From NCBI GenBank assembly GCA_030618315.1, contig JAUXDO010000075.1, positions 1-5,881 of the forward strand: a DNA stretch of 5,881 nucleotides, in the 5' to 3' direction. The position numbers and the translations under genes are program-made. Below, piece after piece: positions 1 to 4,373 of this stretch. Source of the DNA: Candidatus Peregrinibacteria bacterium (lineage in GTDB: Bacteria; Patescibacteriota; Gracilibacteria; UM-FILTER-43-11). The notes below the pieces were generated by a model. It saw only the letters and a program-made list of their open reading frames with translations. It had not been told where the DNA came from and did not search any database. Every line of letters begins with the position of its first letter. The first letter of the stretch is position 1.

Positions 1-314
1 GCTACACACGTGCTACAATGGCTGGTACAATGGGCTGCAAACCCGCAAGGGGGAGCCAATCCCTAAAACCAGTCTCAGTTCGAATTGAGGGCTGCAACTC
101 GCCCTCATGAAGTTGGAATCGCTAGTAACCGCGCATCAGCCATGGCGCGGTGAATATGTTCCTGGGTCTTGTACTCACCGCCCGTCACACTACGGAAGGT
201 GGGGGCGCCCGAAGTACCCTTAGCTTTTAGCGGGGTCCTAAGGTGAAACCACTGATTGGGACGAAGTCGTAACAAGGTATCCGTAGGAGAACCTGCGGAT
301 GGATCACCTCCTTT
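1..314 (+). rRNA. rrs: 16S ribosomal RNA, 3' end (partial)
   Basis: This is the last ~314 nt of the small-subunit rRNA; the 5' part lies outside the window. It opens at the conserved GCTACACACGTGCTACAATG segment (about E. coli position 1222), contains the decoding-region stretch CACCGCCCGTCACAC (175-190) and the helix-45 region GTAGGAGAACCTGCGG, and ends in GGATCACCTCC, which carries the anti-Shine-Dalgarno CCTCC at 307-311. The exact 3' end is set by analogy and could be 313-316. Two bases differ from near-universal sequence: T at 175 (E. coli A1396) and T at 280 (E. coli 1508). No 23S or 5S gene follows within the remaining 5.5 kb. No intron is seen in the visible part. Confidence 0.98.
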
Positions 315-463
315 TAGGGAGATTCAATCTGAATTGGGATTAAATTTTCGATTACAGATAGGTCGACAAACTCTAGTTACAAGAAATCTTTACTGCATTT
401 AGAATACAATTTTTTTATAACGTGATTATGTTTATGTAGTTGCGTTTTTTTAAGTAGATGCAA

Positions 464-505
464 TTGATATTTGAAACTTGATATTTGAAACTTGAAATTT
501 GAATA
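464..505. repeat. Heptamer tandem array, TTGAAAC/TTGATAT type
   Basis: Six consecutive 7-bp units follow the 16S gene: TTGATAT, TTGAAAC, TTGATAT, TTGAAAC, TTGAAAT, TTGAATA. A related array of TCGAAAC units lies inside queG at 2779-2805, so this looks like one dispersed short-repeat family with consensus T(T/C)GAAA(C/T). I see no coding potential. The rest of 315-600 holds no gene: a small ATTCA/TGAAT dyad at 322-334, T-rich stretches, and the T-tract repeat at 565-586. Confidence 0.8.
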
Positions 506-546
506 TCCAATTTCTAATATCGTATACTGTTTTTTTGATATAAACG

Positions 547-585
547 AAACGAAGAAGCAACGAAATGACGTTGTGACGTTTTTTT
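547..585 (+). terminator. Possible weak terminator downstream of 16S rRNA
   Basis: A two-part stem, AAACG (547-551) with CGTTT (577-581) enclosing CAACG (558-562) with CGTTG (569-573), runs into seven T residues at 579-585. It would end plus-strand transcription coming from the 16S gene just before the consensus promoter at 601. The stem is AT-rich with asymmetric internal loops, so this is tentative. It overlaps a repeat whose second copy is at 1590-1611, so the T-tract may belong to the repeat rather than to a dedicated terminator. Confidence 0.35.
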
Positions 586-586
586 G
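565..586. repeat. 22-bp direct repeat, copy 1
   Basis: The segment atgacgttgtgacg, then seven T and a G, recurs exactly at 1590-1611. The copies are about 1 kb apart and both are intergenic. The left end overlaps CGAAATGACG (561-570), which appears inverted at 854-863. Confidence 0.85.
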
Positions 587-600
587 TTATACAAAAAATA

Positions 601-629
601 TTGACATCCAAAAAATTGCCTTATATAAT
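601..629 (+). promoter_or_regulatory. Consensus sigma70-type promoter for the RNA gene at 636-815
   Basis: TTGACA (601-606) and TATAAT (624-629) are both perfect matches to the housekeeping consensus, with the optimal 17-nt spacer. It is the only promoter in the window with both hexamers perfect. A start near 635-637 is expected. No convincing plus-strand open reading frame follows, which suggests it drives an abundant RNA. Confidence 0.85.
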
Positions 630-635
630 CCATCT

Positions 636-815
636 GCACAATTGATTAGCGGCTGCTGAGCAGTCAAAAAAAAGGCATGATTGTGTGCAACCAAGCAGAT
701 TGGCGGGATAGAAACTTGGAAGCGCCAAAGAACAACCCGCACTCCTTGGATAGACACAACAGCGCAAAACTCTTCTTCGTGAAGTGGTGATGTGCTTCGT
801 CTATCCAAGGTTTCA
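636..815 (+). ncRNA. Candidate structured non-coding RNA, unidentified
   Basis: Just after the consensus promoter lies about 180 nt dense in complementary segments: CACAAT (637-642) with ATTGTG (680-685); GGCTGC (651-656) with GCAGTC (660-665), loop TGA; TTGGCG (700-705) with CGCCAA (723-728); and a perfect 12-bp stem CCTTGGATAGAC (744-755) with GTCTATCCAAGG (799-810). The last encloses GCGCA/TGTGC and CTTC/GAAG, making a long imperfect hairpin, followed by TTTCATT as a weak U-rich tail. GCGGG (703-707) with CCCGC (736-740) is an alternative pairing. I find none of the hallmark sequences of RNase P RNA, tmRNA or SRP RNA. A 6S-like RNA cannot be ruled out, but I see no long stem joining the two ends. 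The RNA could extend beyond 815. Function unknown. Confidence 0.55.
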
Positions 816-876
816 TTAAATCTCAGAACATCATATAATCGAACCGTTTTATACGTCATTTCGTCATATAAGTAAA

Positions 877-906
877 GAGCGGTTTAGTTGTTACACTAAA
901 CCGCTC
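877..906 (-). terminator. Hairpin terminator of the minus-strand gene at 945-1415
   Basis: GAGCGGTTTAG (877-887) pairs with CTAAACCGCTC (896-906); adding T888/A895 gives a 12-bp stem with a 6-nt loop. On the minus strand the stem is followed by TTTACTTAT, a modest U-tract, and it lies about 40 nt past the stop codon at 945. A plus-strand read would instead be followed by ATAAAAA, so termination of the minus-strand transcript is the better reading. Confidence 0.65.
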
Positions 907-920
907 ATAAAAATGTCCAT

Positions 921-938
921 GTCATAGTTTCCTATGAC
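921..938 (-). other. Small hairpin in the 3' UTR of the gene at 945-1415
   Basis: GTCATAG (921-927) and CTATGAC (932-938) form a 7-bp stem with a 4-nt loop, 6 nt past the stop codon and just before the larger terminator hairpin. No U-tract follows, so alone it is not a terminator; it may protect the transcript end or be incidental. Confidence 0.45.
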
Positions 939-944
939 CGATGT

Positions 945-1415
945 TTATCCTCCATCTTTTTGTGGCCTGTAGCGTTTTATGAATTTTATTACGCAATAAG
1001 GGCCTGTTGATCCGGGAACGCATGTATCTATTCCGAATCTGAGCCATGCTAAATCCTGGCCAACTAATTTTGGCAGATAAACCACACTTTTTGTATCCTT
1101 TCTCCTGAGTGCCAACTGAATGTACTTGATTTCATCAAGAGTGGGTCTGTTTGGTTCAGGACGCCAATCTTTGAAGTCCTTGAATTCACTTTTCGTGTCT
1201 TCGAGTTCAAGATTGCATGATGCGTTATTTGCTTCAGCTTTTTTGATTTCTTTCTTTAGCTCCTTGATTTCATTCTGATGTTTTTGCCCCAGCTCTGATA
1301 TGAGTGAGGCATGTTTTTGATTCTTATCACAGGCTAGTTTATTGGCTACGATACCGGTAGCAGTCCCGCCTATAACAAAAGATACTAAGACTAGTATGGT
1401 TGATTTTAGAGACAT
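945..1415 (-). CDS. Hypothetical membrane-anchored coiled-coil protein
   Basis: The 156-residue product is not recognised. Residues 5-24 are hydrophobic (STILVLVSFVIGG...) after a short Lys-containing start, fitting an N-terminal signal anchor or uncleaved signal peptide. Residues about 31-80 are rich in Lys and Glu with heptad-like spacing, suggesting a coiled coil. The C-terminal part (85-156) is more globular, with W84, W124 and two nearby cysteines, C132 and C141, that could form a disulfide if it is outside the membrane. C29 follows K-L-A, which is not a good lipobox because -3 is Lys. The ATG at 1413-1415 is supported by GGGAG six bases upstream, the clearest Shine-Dalgarno in the window. 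It is downstream of the potassium channel on the same strand, but a 205-nt gap argues against tight coupling. The terminator at 877-906 follows it. Confidence 0.8.
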   Translation of the reverse strand: MSLKSTILVLVSFVIGGTATGIVANKLACDKNQKHASLISELGQKHQNEIKELKKEIKKAEANNASCNLELEDTKSEFKDFKDWRPEPNRPTLDEIKYIQLALRRKDTKSVVYLPKLVGQDLAWLRFGIDTCVPGSTGPYCVIKFIKRYRPQKDGG

Positions 1416-1421
1416 CGATTT

Positions 1422-1445
1422 CTCCCTTATCTCTTTTAGAGAGAT
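1422..1445 (-). promoter_or_regulatory. Ribosome binding site and 5' UTR hairpin of the gene at 945-1415
   Basis: On the minus strand GGGAG lies six bases before the ATG at 1413-1415 and fixes the start. Immediately upstream, ATCTCT (1429-1434) and AGAGAT (1440-1445) form a 6-bp dyad with a 5-nt loop, adjacent to the ribosome binding site. It could be a small regulatory hairpin or an operator; nothing in the sequence decides which. Confidence 0.6.
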
Positions 1446-1589
1446 GTTTTGGATTGTTGCGAAAATTGGACATTAAGGATCATATGGAAGTCAGATATAT
1501 TTAAGTAAAAATATCCTGAGTTTCACATAGGAAAGAAATTGTATAACAGGTTGATTTTTATATCAATAACGATATGGCGAGACGATGTG

Positions 1590-1611
1590 ATGACGTTGTG
1601 ACGTTTTTTTG
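1590..1611. repeat. 22-bp direct repeat, copy 2
   Basis: This is an exact second copy of the segment at 565-586, including the seven-T tract. It ends 10 bases before the stop codon of the potassium channel gene, and on that strand it reads as an A-tract, so it is not a terminator for the channel. The surrounding 1446-1620 region holds no gene; I saw no convincing promoter for the downstream gene there. Confidence 0.85.
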
Positions 1612-1620
1612 ATTTAAGAA

Positions 1621-2208
1621 TTATTTTTTCTTAACCAATTTTTCCTCAACAATATCTTCAACAACTTCAAGCTCTTTGTCGTGTTCTTCAAGTTCTTCAG
1701 CTTGTTTCTTAATTTTTCTTTTATGACCTTTTAGTTCTTTTTCATGTTCAAGCAATTCTTTTTCGTGCTCTCTGCTATCTTTTGCCTGTTTTTTCAGGTT
1801 CTTTTCTGTTTTTTCGATTTCTTCTTCCTGTTCTTTCATTTTACGACGCTGGGTGGAAATTTTCCTTTCGGTTTTTTCCAGTTCATCTTCCTGCACATGC
1901 TGTTTTCGTTCAAGTCCTGTGATTTTTTTATAGACTCTCTCTGTTTGGTATTTTGCAATAATTGTAAACGCGTAAAGAACAAATGGAACAATACTTAGTG
2001 AATATATTATTGTAACAATTTTACTTAAGCTATGAGTTGGAACAAAATCTCCGTAACCAACAGTGGTAGCAGTCATAGTAACAAAATATAATGAATCTGC
2101 GATTGACCATTCTTCCAATATAGAAAAAATTATGGCACCTAATATCAGTACGCCGATAATTGCGAACAGTAATGTGATTATGCTGATTTTGAACTGTCTT
2201 CTATGCAC
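1621..2208 (-). CDS. Two-TM potassium channel with coiled-coil C-terminus
   Basis: The 195-residue product is a pore-loop ion channel subunit (Ion_trans_2 type) expected to form a tetrameric K+ channel in the cytoplasmic membrane. TM1 is about residues 9-31, the pore helix about 36-48, the selectivity filter TVGYGDF is 49-55, and TM2 about 62-85. The remaining ~105 residues are charged and strongly coiled-coil-like, with near-repeated heptads (EHEKELL, EHEKELK, EEHDKEL), and end in Lys residues. There is no room for an RCK/TrkA-N ligand-binding domain, so gating by that route is not expected; the coil may drive tetramerisation or bind a partner. The start is GTG at 2206-2208, behind an A-rich leader without a clear Shine-Dalgarno. 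It is divergent from queG. The filter makes the channel call secure; the physiological role is inferred only. Confidence 0.93.
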   Translation of the reverse strand: MHRRQFKISIITLLFAIIGVLILGAIIFSILEEWSIADSLYFVTMTATTVGYGDFVPTHSLSKIVTIIYSLSIVPFVLYAFTIIAKYQTERVYKKITGLERKQHVQEDELEKTERKISTQRRKMKEQEEEIEKTEKNLKKQAKDSREHEKELLEHEKELKGHKRKIKKQAEELEEHDKELEVVEDIVEEKLVKKK

Positions 2209-2216
2209 TTCGTTTT

Positions 2217-2274
2217 AGATTTATGTTGTAAGATTTATGTTTTACGCTGTAATCTGTCTTAAATCATACAACAT
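2217..2274. repeat. Direct and inverted repeats in the channel leader
   Basis: AGATTTATGTT occurs twice in tandem with a 14-bp period (2217-2227 and 2231-2241), and ATGTTGTA (2223-2230) is repeated inverted as TACAACAT (2267-2274). They fall in the ~85-nt 5' leader of the channel mRNA. They could form a leader stem or be part of a short-repeat family; no regulator is evident. Confidence 0.5.
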
Positions 2275-2296
2275 TCAACATTAATCTTATCTATGT

Positions 2297-2305
2297 ATTA
2301 TAGCA
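2297..2305 (-). promoter_or_regulatory. Extended -10 promoter for the potassium channel gene
   Basis: Read on the minus strand, this is TGCTATAAT, a perfect -10 hexamer with the extended TGn motif. The -35 region is poor (TTTTAA at a 17-nt spacing), as tolerated by extended -10 promoters. A start near 2290 would give a leader of about 80 nt. The same bases read on the plus strand as TATTAT (2296-2301), a possible weak -10 for the divergent queG. Confidence 0.6.
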
Positions 2306-2334
2306 TAAAAACGGGTAATTTAAAAGGGGAAGTG

Positions 2335-2382
2335 TCCAATTGTGGCTCCAATTGTGGCTCCAATTGTGGCTCCAATTGTGGT
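2335..2382. repeat. 12-bp tandem array (TCCAATTGTGGC x4) upstream of queG
   Basis: Four consecutive 12-bp units lie here: three identical TCCAATTGTGGC and a fourth ending GGT. The array ends 13 bases before the queG ATG. A second four-unit array of the same repeat is inside queG at 2627-2674. A GTG within the array (2342) would open a queG-frame extension reading APIV repeats, which I regard as untranslated. Confidence 0.95.
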
Positions 2383-2395
2383 AAGGTTTTTGTGT

Positions 2396-3517
2396 ATGCA
2401 AGATTTAGAACAGTTTATAAAAAATCAGGGATGGTCGACGTTTGGCATTATATCAATCGATGAAGCTAAAACGGCTTTAGATAAGCATAAAATCGTTTTT
2501 GATAAATGGATTTTGAACCATTATCAGGCGGATATGGATTATTTGGAGAGAATGGAGGAAGATCGGTTTCATCCGGAGAATAAATTGCCTGATGTTAAGT
2601 CGATTATTGTTCTTGGAACTGTATATTCCAATTGTGGCTCCAATTGTGGCTCCAATTGTGGCTCAAGTTGTGGTTTGGTGGCTAGGTATGCAGTTGGGAA
2701 GGATTATCATAAAGTGCTCAAAAAGCGACTCGCAGAGCTCGCACGCTTTTTGGAAACCTTGCCTACCGGCAGGCAGGCTCGAAACTCGAAATTCGAAACT
2801 CGAACTTATACGTCAGTTGATAGTGGTCCGACGGTTGATAGGGTGTTGGCGGAGAATGCTGGTCTTGGTTTTTTTGGTAAGAACTGCAGTATTATTAATC
2901 CTAAAAAAGGCAGTTATTTTTTTATTGCGAGCTTGATGACAAATGTTTCTGTTGATGAATTATTGAAGTTCTATGGAGGATCTATTGAAAAATCTATAGA
3001 ACATCAAAAGAATATCAATAGAACATCAAAAGGTTCATTATGTGGTGACTGTATGAAATGTCAAAATGCCTGTCCGACAGGGGCTTTAGTCAGTCCGGGG
3101 GTTATTGATGCCCGTAAATGTATTTCTTATCTTACAATTGAAAATAAAGGAGGGATTCCAGAGGAATTGCGTTCAAAAATTGGTAATCGATTATTTGGTT
3201 GTGATATTTGCCAGGAGGTTTGTCCTTTTAATGCTGTATGCCGAGTAGATGTTATCGATCAATTTAAACCTGAGAGCGGGGTAGGGGAGTCGCTTGATTT
3301 AAAAGAGATACTATCCATAAAAACCGATAAGGAGTTCCTTGAGAAGTTTGCAGGAACACCACTAATGAGAGCTAGGCGTATCGGATTAATTAGAAATGCT
3401 TGTGTTGTGGCGGGTAATAGTGGTGATAAATCGTTAATTCCTTATCTTGAAAAAGTTGCGGGGGATGAGATGGTGAAGGAGCATGCAGAGTGGGCTATTC
3501 GAAAAATTAATAATTAA
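2396..3517 (+). CDS. queG: Epoxyqueuosine reductase QueG
   Basis: QueG is the cytoplasmic cobalamin- and iron-sulfur-dependent enzyme that reduces epoxyqueuosine to queuosine at the wobble base of GUN-anticodon tRNAs. I start it at ATG 2396 (MQDLEQFIKN, 373 aa), close to the family's usual ~380; TAAGG nine bases upstream is a weak Shine-Dalgarno. The N-terminal DUF1730-type region holds ARYAVGKDYH and VDSGP, whose Asp142 matches the conserved catalytic acid. Two 4Fe-4S sites use C216, C219, C222, C226 (CGDCMKCQNACPTGAL), C242 (KCISYLTIE) and C269, C272, C276 (CDICQEVCPFN). The C-terminus is the usual helical-repeat segment (RARRIGLIRNACVVAGN). Three repeat-derived insertions stand out: SNCG repeats (residues 78-93), LPTGRQARNSKFETR (about 122-136), and a stretch with a 22-bp duplication before the first cysteine cluster. 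All active-site motifs and the frame are kept, so it is probably functional. Confidence 0.96.
   Translation: MQDLEQFIKNQGWSTFGIISIDEAKTALDKHKIVFDKWILNHYQADMDYLERMEEDRFHPENKLPDVKSIIVLGTVYSNCGSNCGSNCGSSCGLVARYAVGKDYHKVLKKRLAELARFLETLPTGRQARNSKFETRTYTSVDSGPTVDRVLAENAGLGFFGKNCSIINPKKGSYFFIASLMTNVSVDELLKFYGGSIEKSIEHQKNINRTSKGSLCGDCMKCQNACPTGALVSPGVIDARKCISYLTIENKGGIPEELRSKIGNRLFGCDICQEVCPFNAVCRVDVIDQFKPESGVGESLDLKEILSIKTDKEFLEKFAGTPLMRARRIGLIRNACVVAGNSGDKSLIPYLEKVAGDEMVKEHAEWAIRKINN
2627..2674. repeat. 12-bp tandem array inside queG, encoding SNCG repeats
   Basis: Three exact TCCAATTGTGGC units plus TCAAGTTGTGGT are read in frame as SNCG-SNCG-SNCG-SSCG. The array sits between the strand IIVLGTVY and the conserved ARYAVGKDYH, where QueG homologues normally have a short loop. 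It adds four cysteines spaced every fourth residue. The same array precedes the gene at 2335-2382, 292 bp away. Confidence 0.95.
2759..2805. repeat. Palindromic repeat plus heptamer array inside queG
   Basis: GCCTACCGGCAGGC (2761-2774) is a near-perfect palindrome, directly followed by three TCGAAAC/T heptamers and a partial fourth (2779-2805). In frame they read LPTGRQA and RNSKFETR, between AELARFLET and TYTSVDSGP, where QueG has only a short connection. From memory, LPTGRQA/LPAGRQA peptides from such palindromes recur in CPR and some other genomes. The heptamers match the family at 464-505. Confidence 0.8.
2996..3032. repeat. 22-bp-period duplication inside queG
   Basis: ATAGAACATCAAAAG occurs at 2996-3010 and again at 3018-3032. 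The 22-bp period is not a multiple of three, so the copies are read in different frames (IEHQK versus NRTSK). The stretch lies just before the first iron-sulfur motif, in a linker that looks longer than in well-known QueG proteins. Confidence 0.8.
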
Positions 3518-3540
3518 AAAAAACTGCAAAGCAGTTTTTA
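3516..3540. terminator. Bidirectional terminator between queG and the tRNA genes
   Basis: AAAAACTGC (3519-3527) pairs with GCAGTTTTT (3531-3539) around an AAA loop. It has a T-run on both strands, begins at the queG stop codon and ends five bases from the 3' end of the convergent tRNA-Ile, so it can serve both transcripts. Confidence 0.85.
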
Positions 3541-3544
3541 ATAG

Positions 3545-3621
3545 TGGTGGGCGTACCAAGACTTGAACTTGGGACCTCTACATTATCAGTGTAGCGCTCT
3601 AACCAGCTGAGCTATACGCCC
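3545..3621 (-). tRNA. tRNA-Ile (anticodon GAT)
   Basis: The 77-nt minus-strand gene folds as a standard cloverleaf. The acceptor stem is GGGCGTA/TACGCCC with discriminator A, the D-arm contains AGCTCAGCTGGTTAGAGC, and the anticodon arm is CTACA-CTGATAA-TGTAG with GAT in the loop. The T-arm carries GTTCAAGTC, and CCA is encoded (3545-3547). It decodes AUC/AUU. It lies 30 nt downstream of tRNA-Ala, presumably in the same transcript. This species is usually a spacer tRNA inside rRNA operons. Confidence 0.98.
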
Positions 3622-3651
3622 TTATGAAAAAAAATAAGTCTGTGTTTTTAG

Positions 3652-3728
3652 TGGTGGAGACTAGGAGAGTCGAACTCCTGACCTCTCGCGTGCAAGGCGA
3701 GCGCTCTAGCCAACTGAGCTAAGTCCCC
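3652..3728 (-). tRNA. tRNA-Ala (anticodon TGC)
   Basis: The 77-nt minus-strand gene has acceptor stem GGGGACT/AGTCTCC (one G-T pair), discriminator A and an encoded CCA (3652-3654). The anticodon arm is CTCGC-CTTGCAC-GCGAG with TGC in the loop, and the T-arm carries GTTCGACTC. It is the first gene of a two-tRNA transcript (Ala then Ile). In classical rRNA operons the spacer order is Ile then Ala, so the pair is both displaced and in swapped order. Confidence 0.98.
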
Positions 3729-3749
3729 ACGTTCTTTTCAGCAAGAAAG

Positions 3750-3778
3750 ATTTTAACGAAGGCGCATATCTAAGTCAA
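3750..3778 (-). promoter_or_regulatory. Promoter of the tRNA-Ala/tRNA-Ile transcript
   Basis: On the minus strand, TTGACT (3773-3778) and TAAAAT (3750-3755) each match the consensus in five of six positions and are separated by exactly 17 nt. The expected start is about 15 nt before tRNA-Ala, leaving a short 5' leader for RNase P to remove. Confidence 0.8.
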
Positions 3779-3790
3779 TATTAAAATACA

Positions 3791-3829
3791 AAAAACCCGC
3801 CCCCCGCTAAGCGGGGAACGCGGGTTTTT
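3791..3829 (-). terminator. Strong terminator of the gene at 3845-4228
   Basis: AAAAACCCGC (3791-3800) pairs with GCGGGTTTTT (3820-3829), and inside it CCCCGC (3802-3807) pairs with GCGGGG (3811-3816) around a TAA loop. Read on the minus strand it ends in six T residues, 16 nt past the stop codon. It also insulates the tRNA promoter just downstream from read-through. Confidence 0.92.
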
Positions 3830-3844
3830 AATGTTTATATCTAA

Positions 3845-4228
3845 TTACGCAAGGTAAACCAAATAGCTCATCCAGCCACCTAATACAGCTGTGATTACTC
3901 CACAAGCCATAATGAATTCTGGTTTAGCGAGTGTTTTTATTGAACTTTTGATCCAGGCACCTGGTGCAAGGAAGTAAAAAAGTCCTTTAATGAAAGCGCC
4001 CCAACCAAATATAGTGATGATTACGTTGACGCTCCATTCCCAAACATTATGAACTTGTATAATTGCAAGTCCAAGGATTAAAGCAAGAGCCATACCGATA
4101 AAAGTAGCGGTATGATTTTGAGCCATATCTTTCATAAGCTTTACCCATACTTTGGCGTATAGCAAATGTGAAAGACCCATAATAAGAAGGAGTGGTCCAA
4201 TGATTCCTCCAAGAAAGACGTTATCCAT
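3845..4228 (-). CDS. Hypothetical four-TM membrane protein
   Basis: The 127-residue product is not a family I can name. Four hydrophobic segments are visible at about residues 4-25, 41-60, 64-88 and 105-126, separated by short loops; the first loop is Lys-rich (KVWVKLMKDMAQN), probably on the cytoplasmic side. There are no enzymatic motifs or metal-binding clusters. The ATG at 4226-4228 lies behind an A-rich leader (AAAACAAAAAACT) with no Shine-Dalgarno. It forms its own transcription unit ending at the strong terminator, divergent from the small membrane protein at 4374. A possible -10 (TATAAC on the minus strand, 4245-4250) lacks a good -35. It resembles unannotated small membrane proteins of CPR genomes, but that is an impression without a search. 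Confidence 0.88.
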   Translation of the reverse strand: MDNVFLGGIIGPLLLIMGLSHLLYAKVWVKLMKDMAQNHTATFIGMALALILGLAIIQVHNVWEWSVNVIITIFGWGAFIKGLFYFLAPGAWIKSSIKTLAKPEFIMACGVITAVLGGWMSYLVYLA

Positions 4229-4297
4229 AGTTTTTTGTTTTTATGTTATAAAACTGTAACGAGTTTAGCACCTCAGTTAAATGTGCGCAAGGGTTTT

Positions 4298-4345
4298 TGT
4301 ATACTTTTTTTATACACTGTTTTTTTTGGTTTTTTTTGGTATAAT
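4298..4345 (+). promoter_or_regulatory. Promoter region of the gene at 4374-4622
   Basis: TGGTATAAT (4337-4345) is a perfect -10 with the extended TGn motif; no good -35 is present, because the upstream is two direct copies of TTTTTTTGGT (4321-4340). The start would be near 4352, giving a leader of about 22 nt. A dyad TGTATA (4298-4303) / TATACA (4311-4316) with 7-nt spacing lies upstream between the divergent genes and could be an operator. Confidence 0.6.
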
Positions 4346-4373
4346 AAATTTGTAAAATCTAACAAACAAAAAA

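Noticed and set aside
636..815. Assignment of the RNA to RNase P, tmRNA, SRP or 6S RNA
   Set aside because: No GAGGAAAGTCC-type RNase P core, no tRNA-like tmRNA ends or tag frame, no GGAAGGAAGCAG-type SRP loop, and no long terminal stem with a central bubble as in 6S RNA. Left unidentified.
587..859. Minus-strand open frame of 90 codons
   Set aside because: It overlaps a perfect plus-strand promoter and the strongly structured RNA region, starts inside a repeat, has no ribosome binding site, and its sequence shows no domain-like pattern.
1327..1341. Lipoprotein signal (C29) in the 945-1415 product
   Set aside because: The residues before Cys are K-L-A, and Lys at -3 does not fit the lipobox.
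1744..1998. Plus-strand open frame rich in Phe
   Set aside because: It is the antisense of the Lys/Glu-rich coiled coil of the potassium channel; the Phe-rich composition is a reverse-complement artefact.
2342..2395. N-terminal extension of queG from GTG 2342 (APIV repeats)
   Set aside because: The extension is encoded only by the tandem repeat. ATG 2396 gives the normal QueG N-terminus and a length close to the family's, and has a weak SD.
2335..2674. CRISPR array
   Set aside because: The units are 12 bp and directly contiguous without unique spacers, and no cas genes are nearby.
2592..2936. Plus-strand open frame overlapping queG in another frame
   Set aside because: queG has intact motifs across the whole stretch; the other frame merely reads through the repeats.
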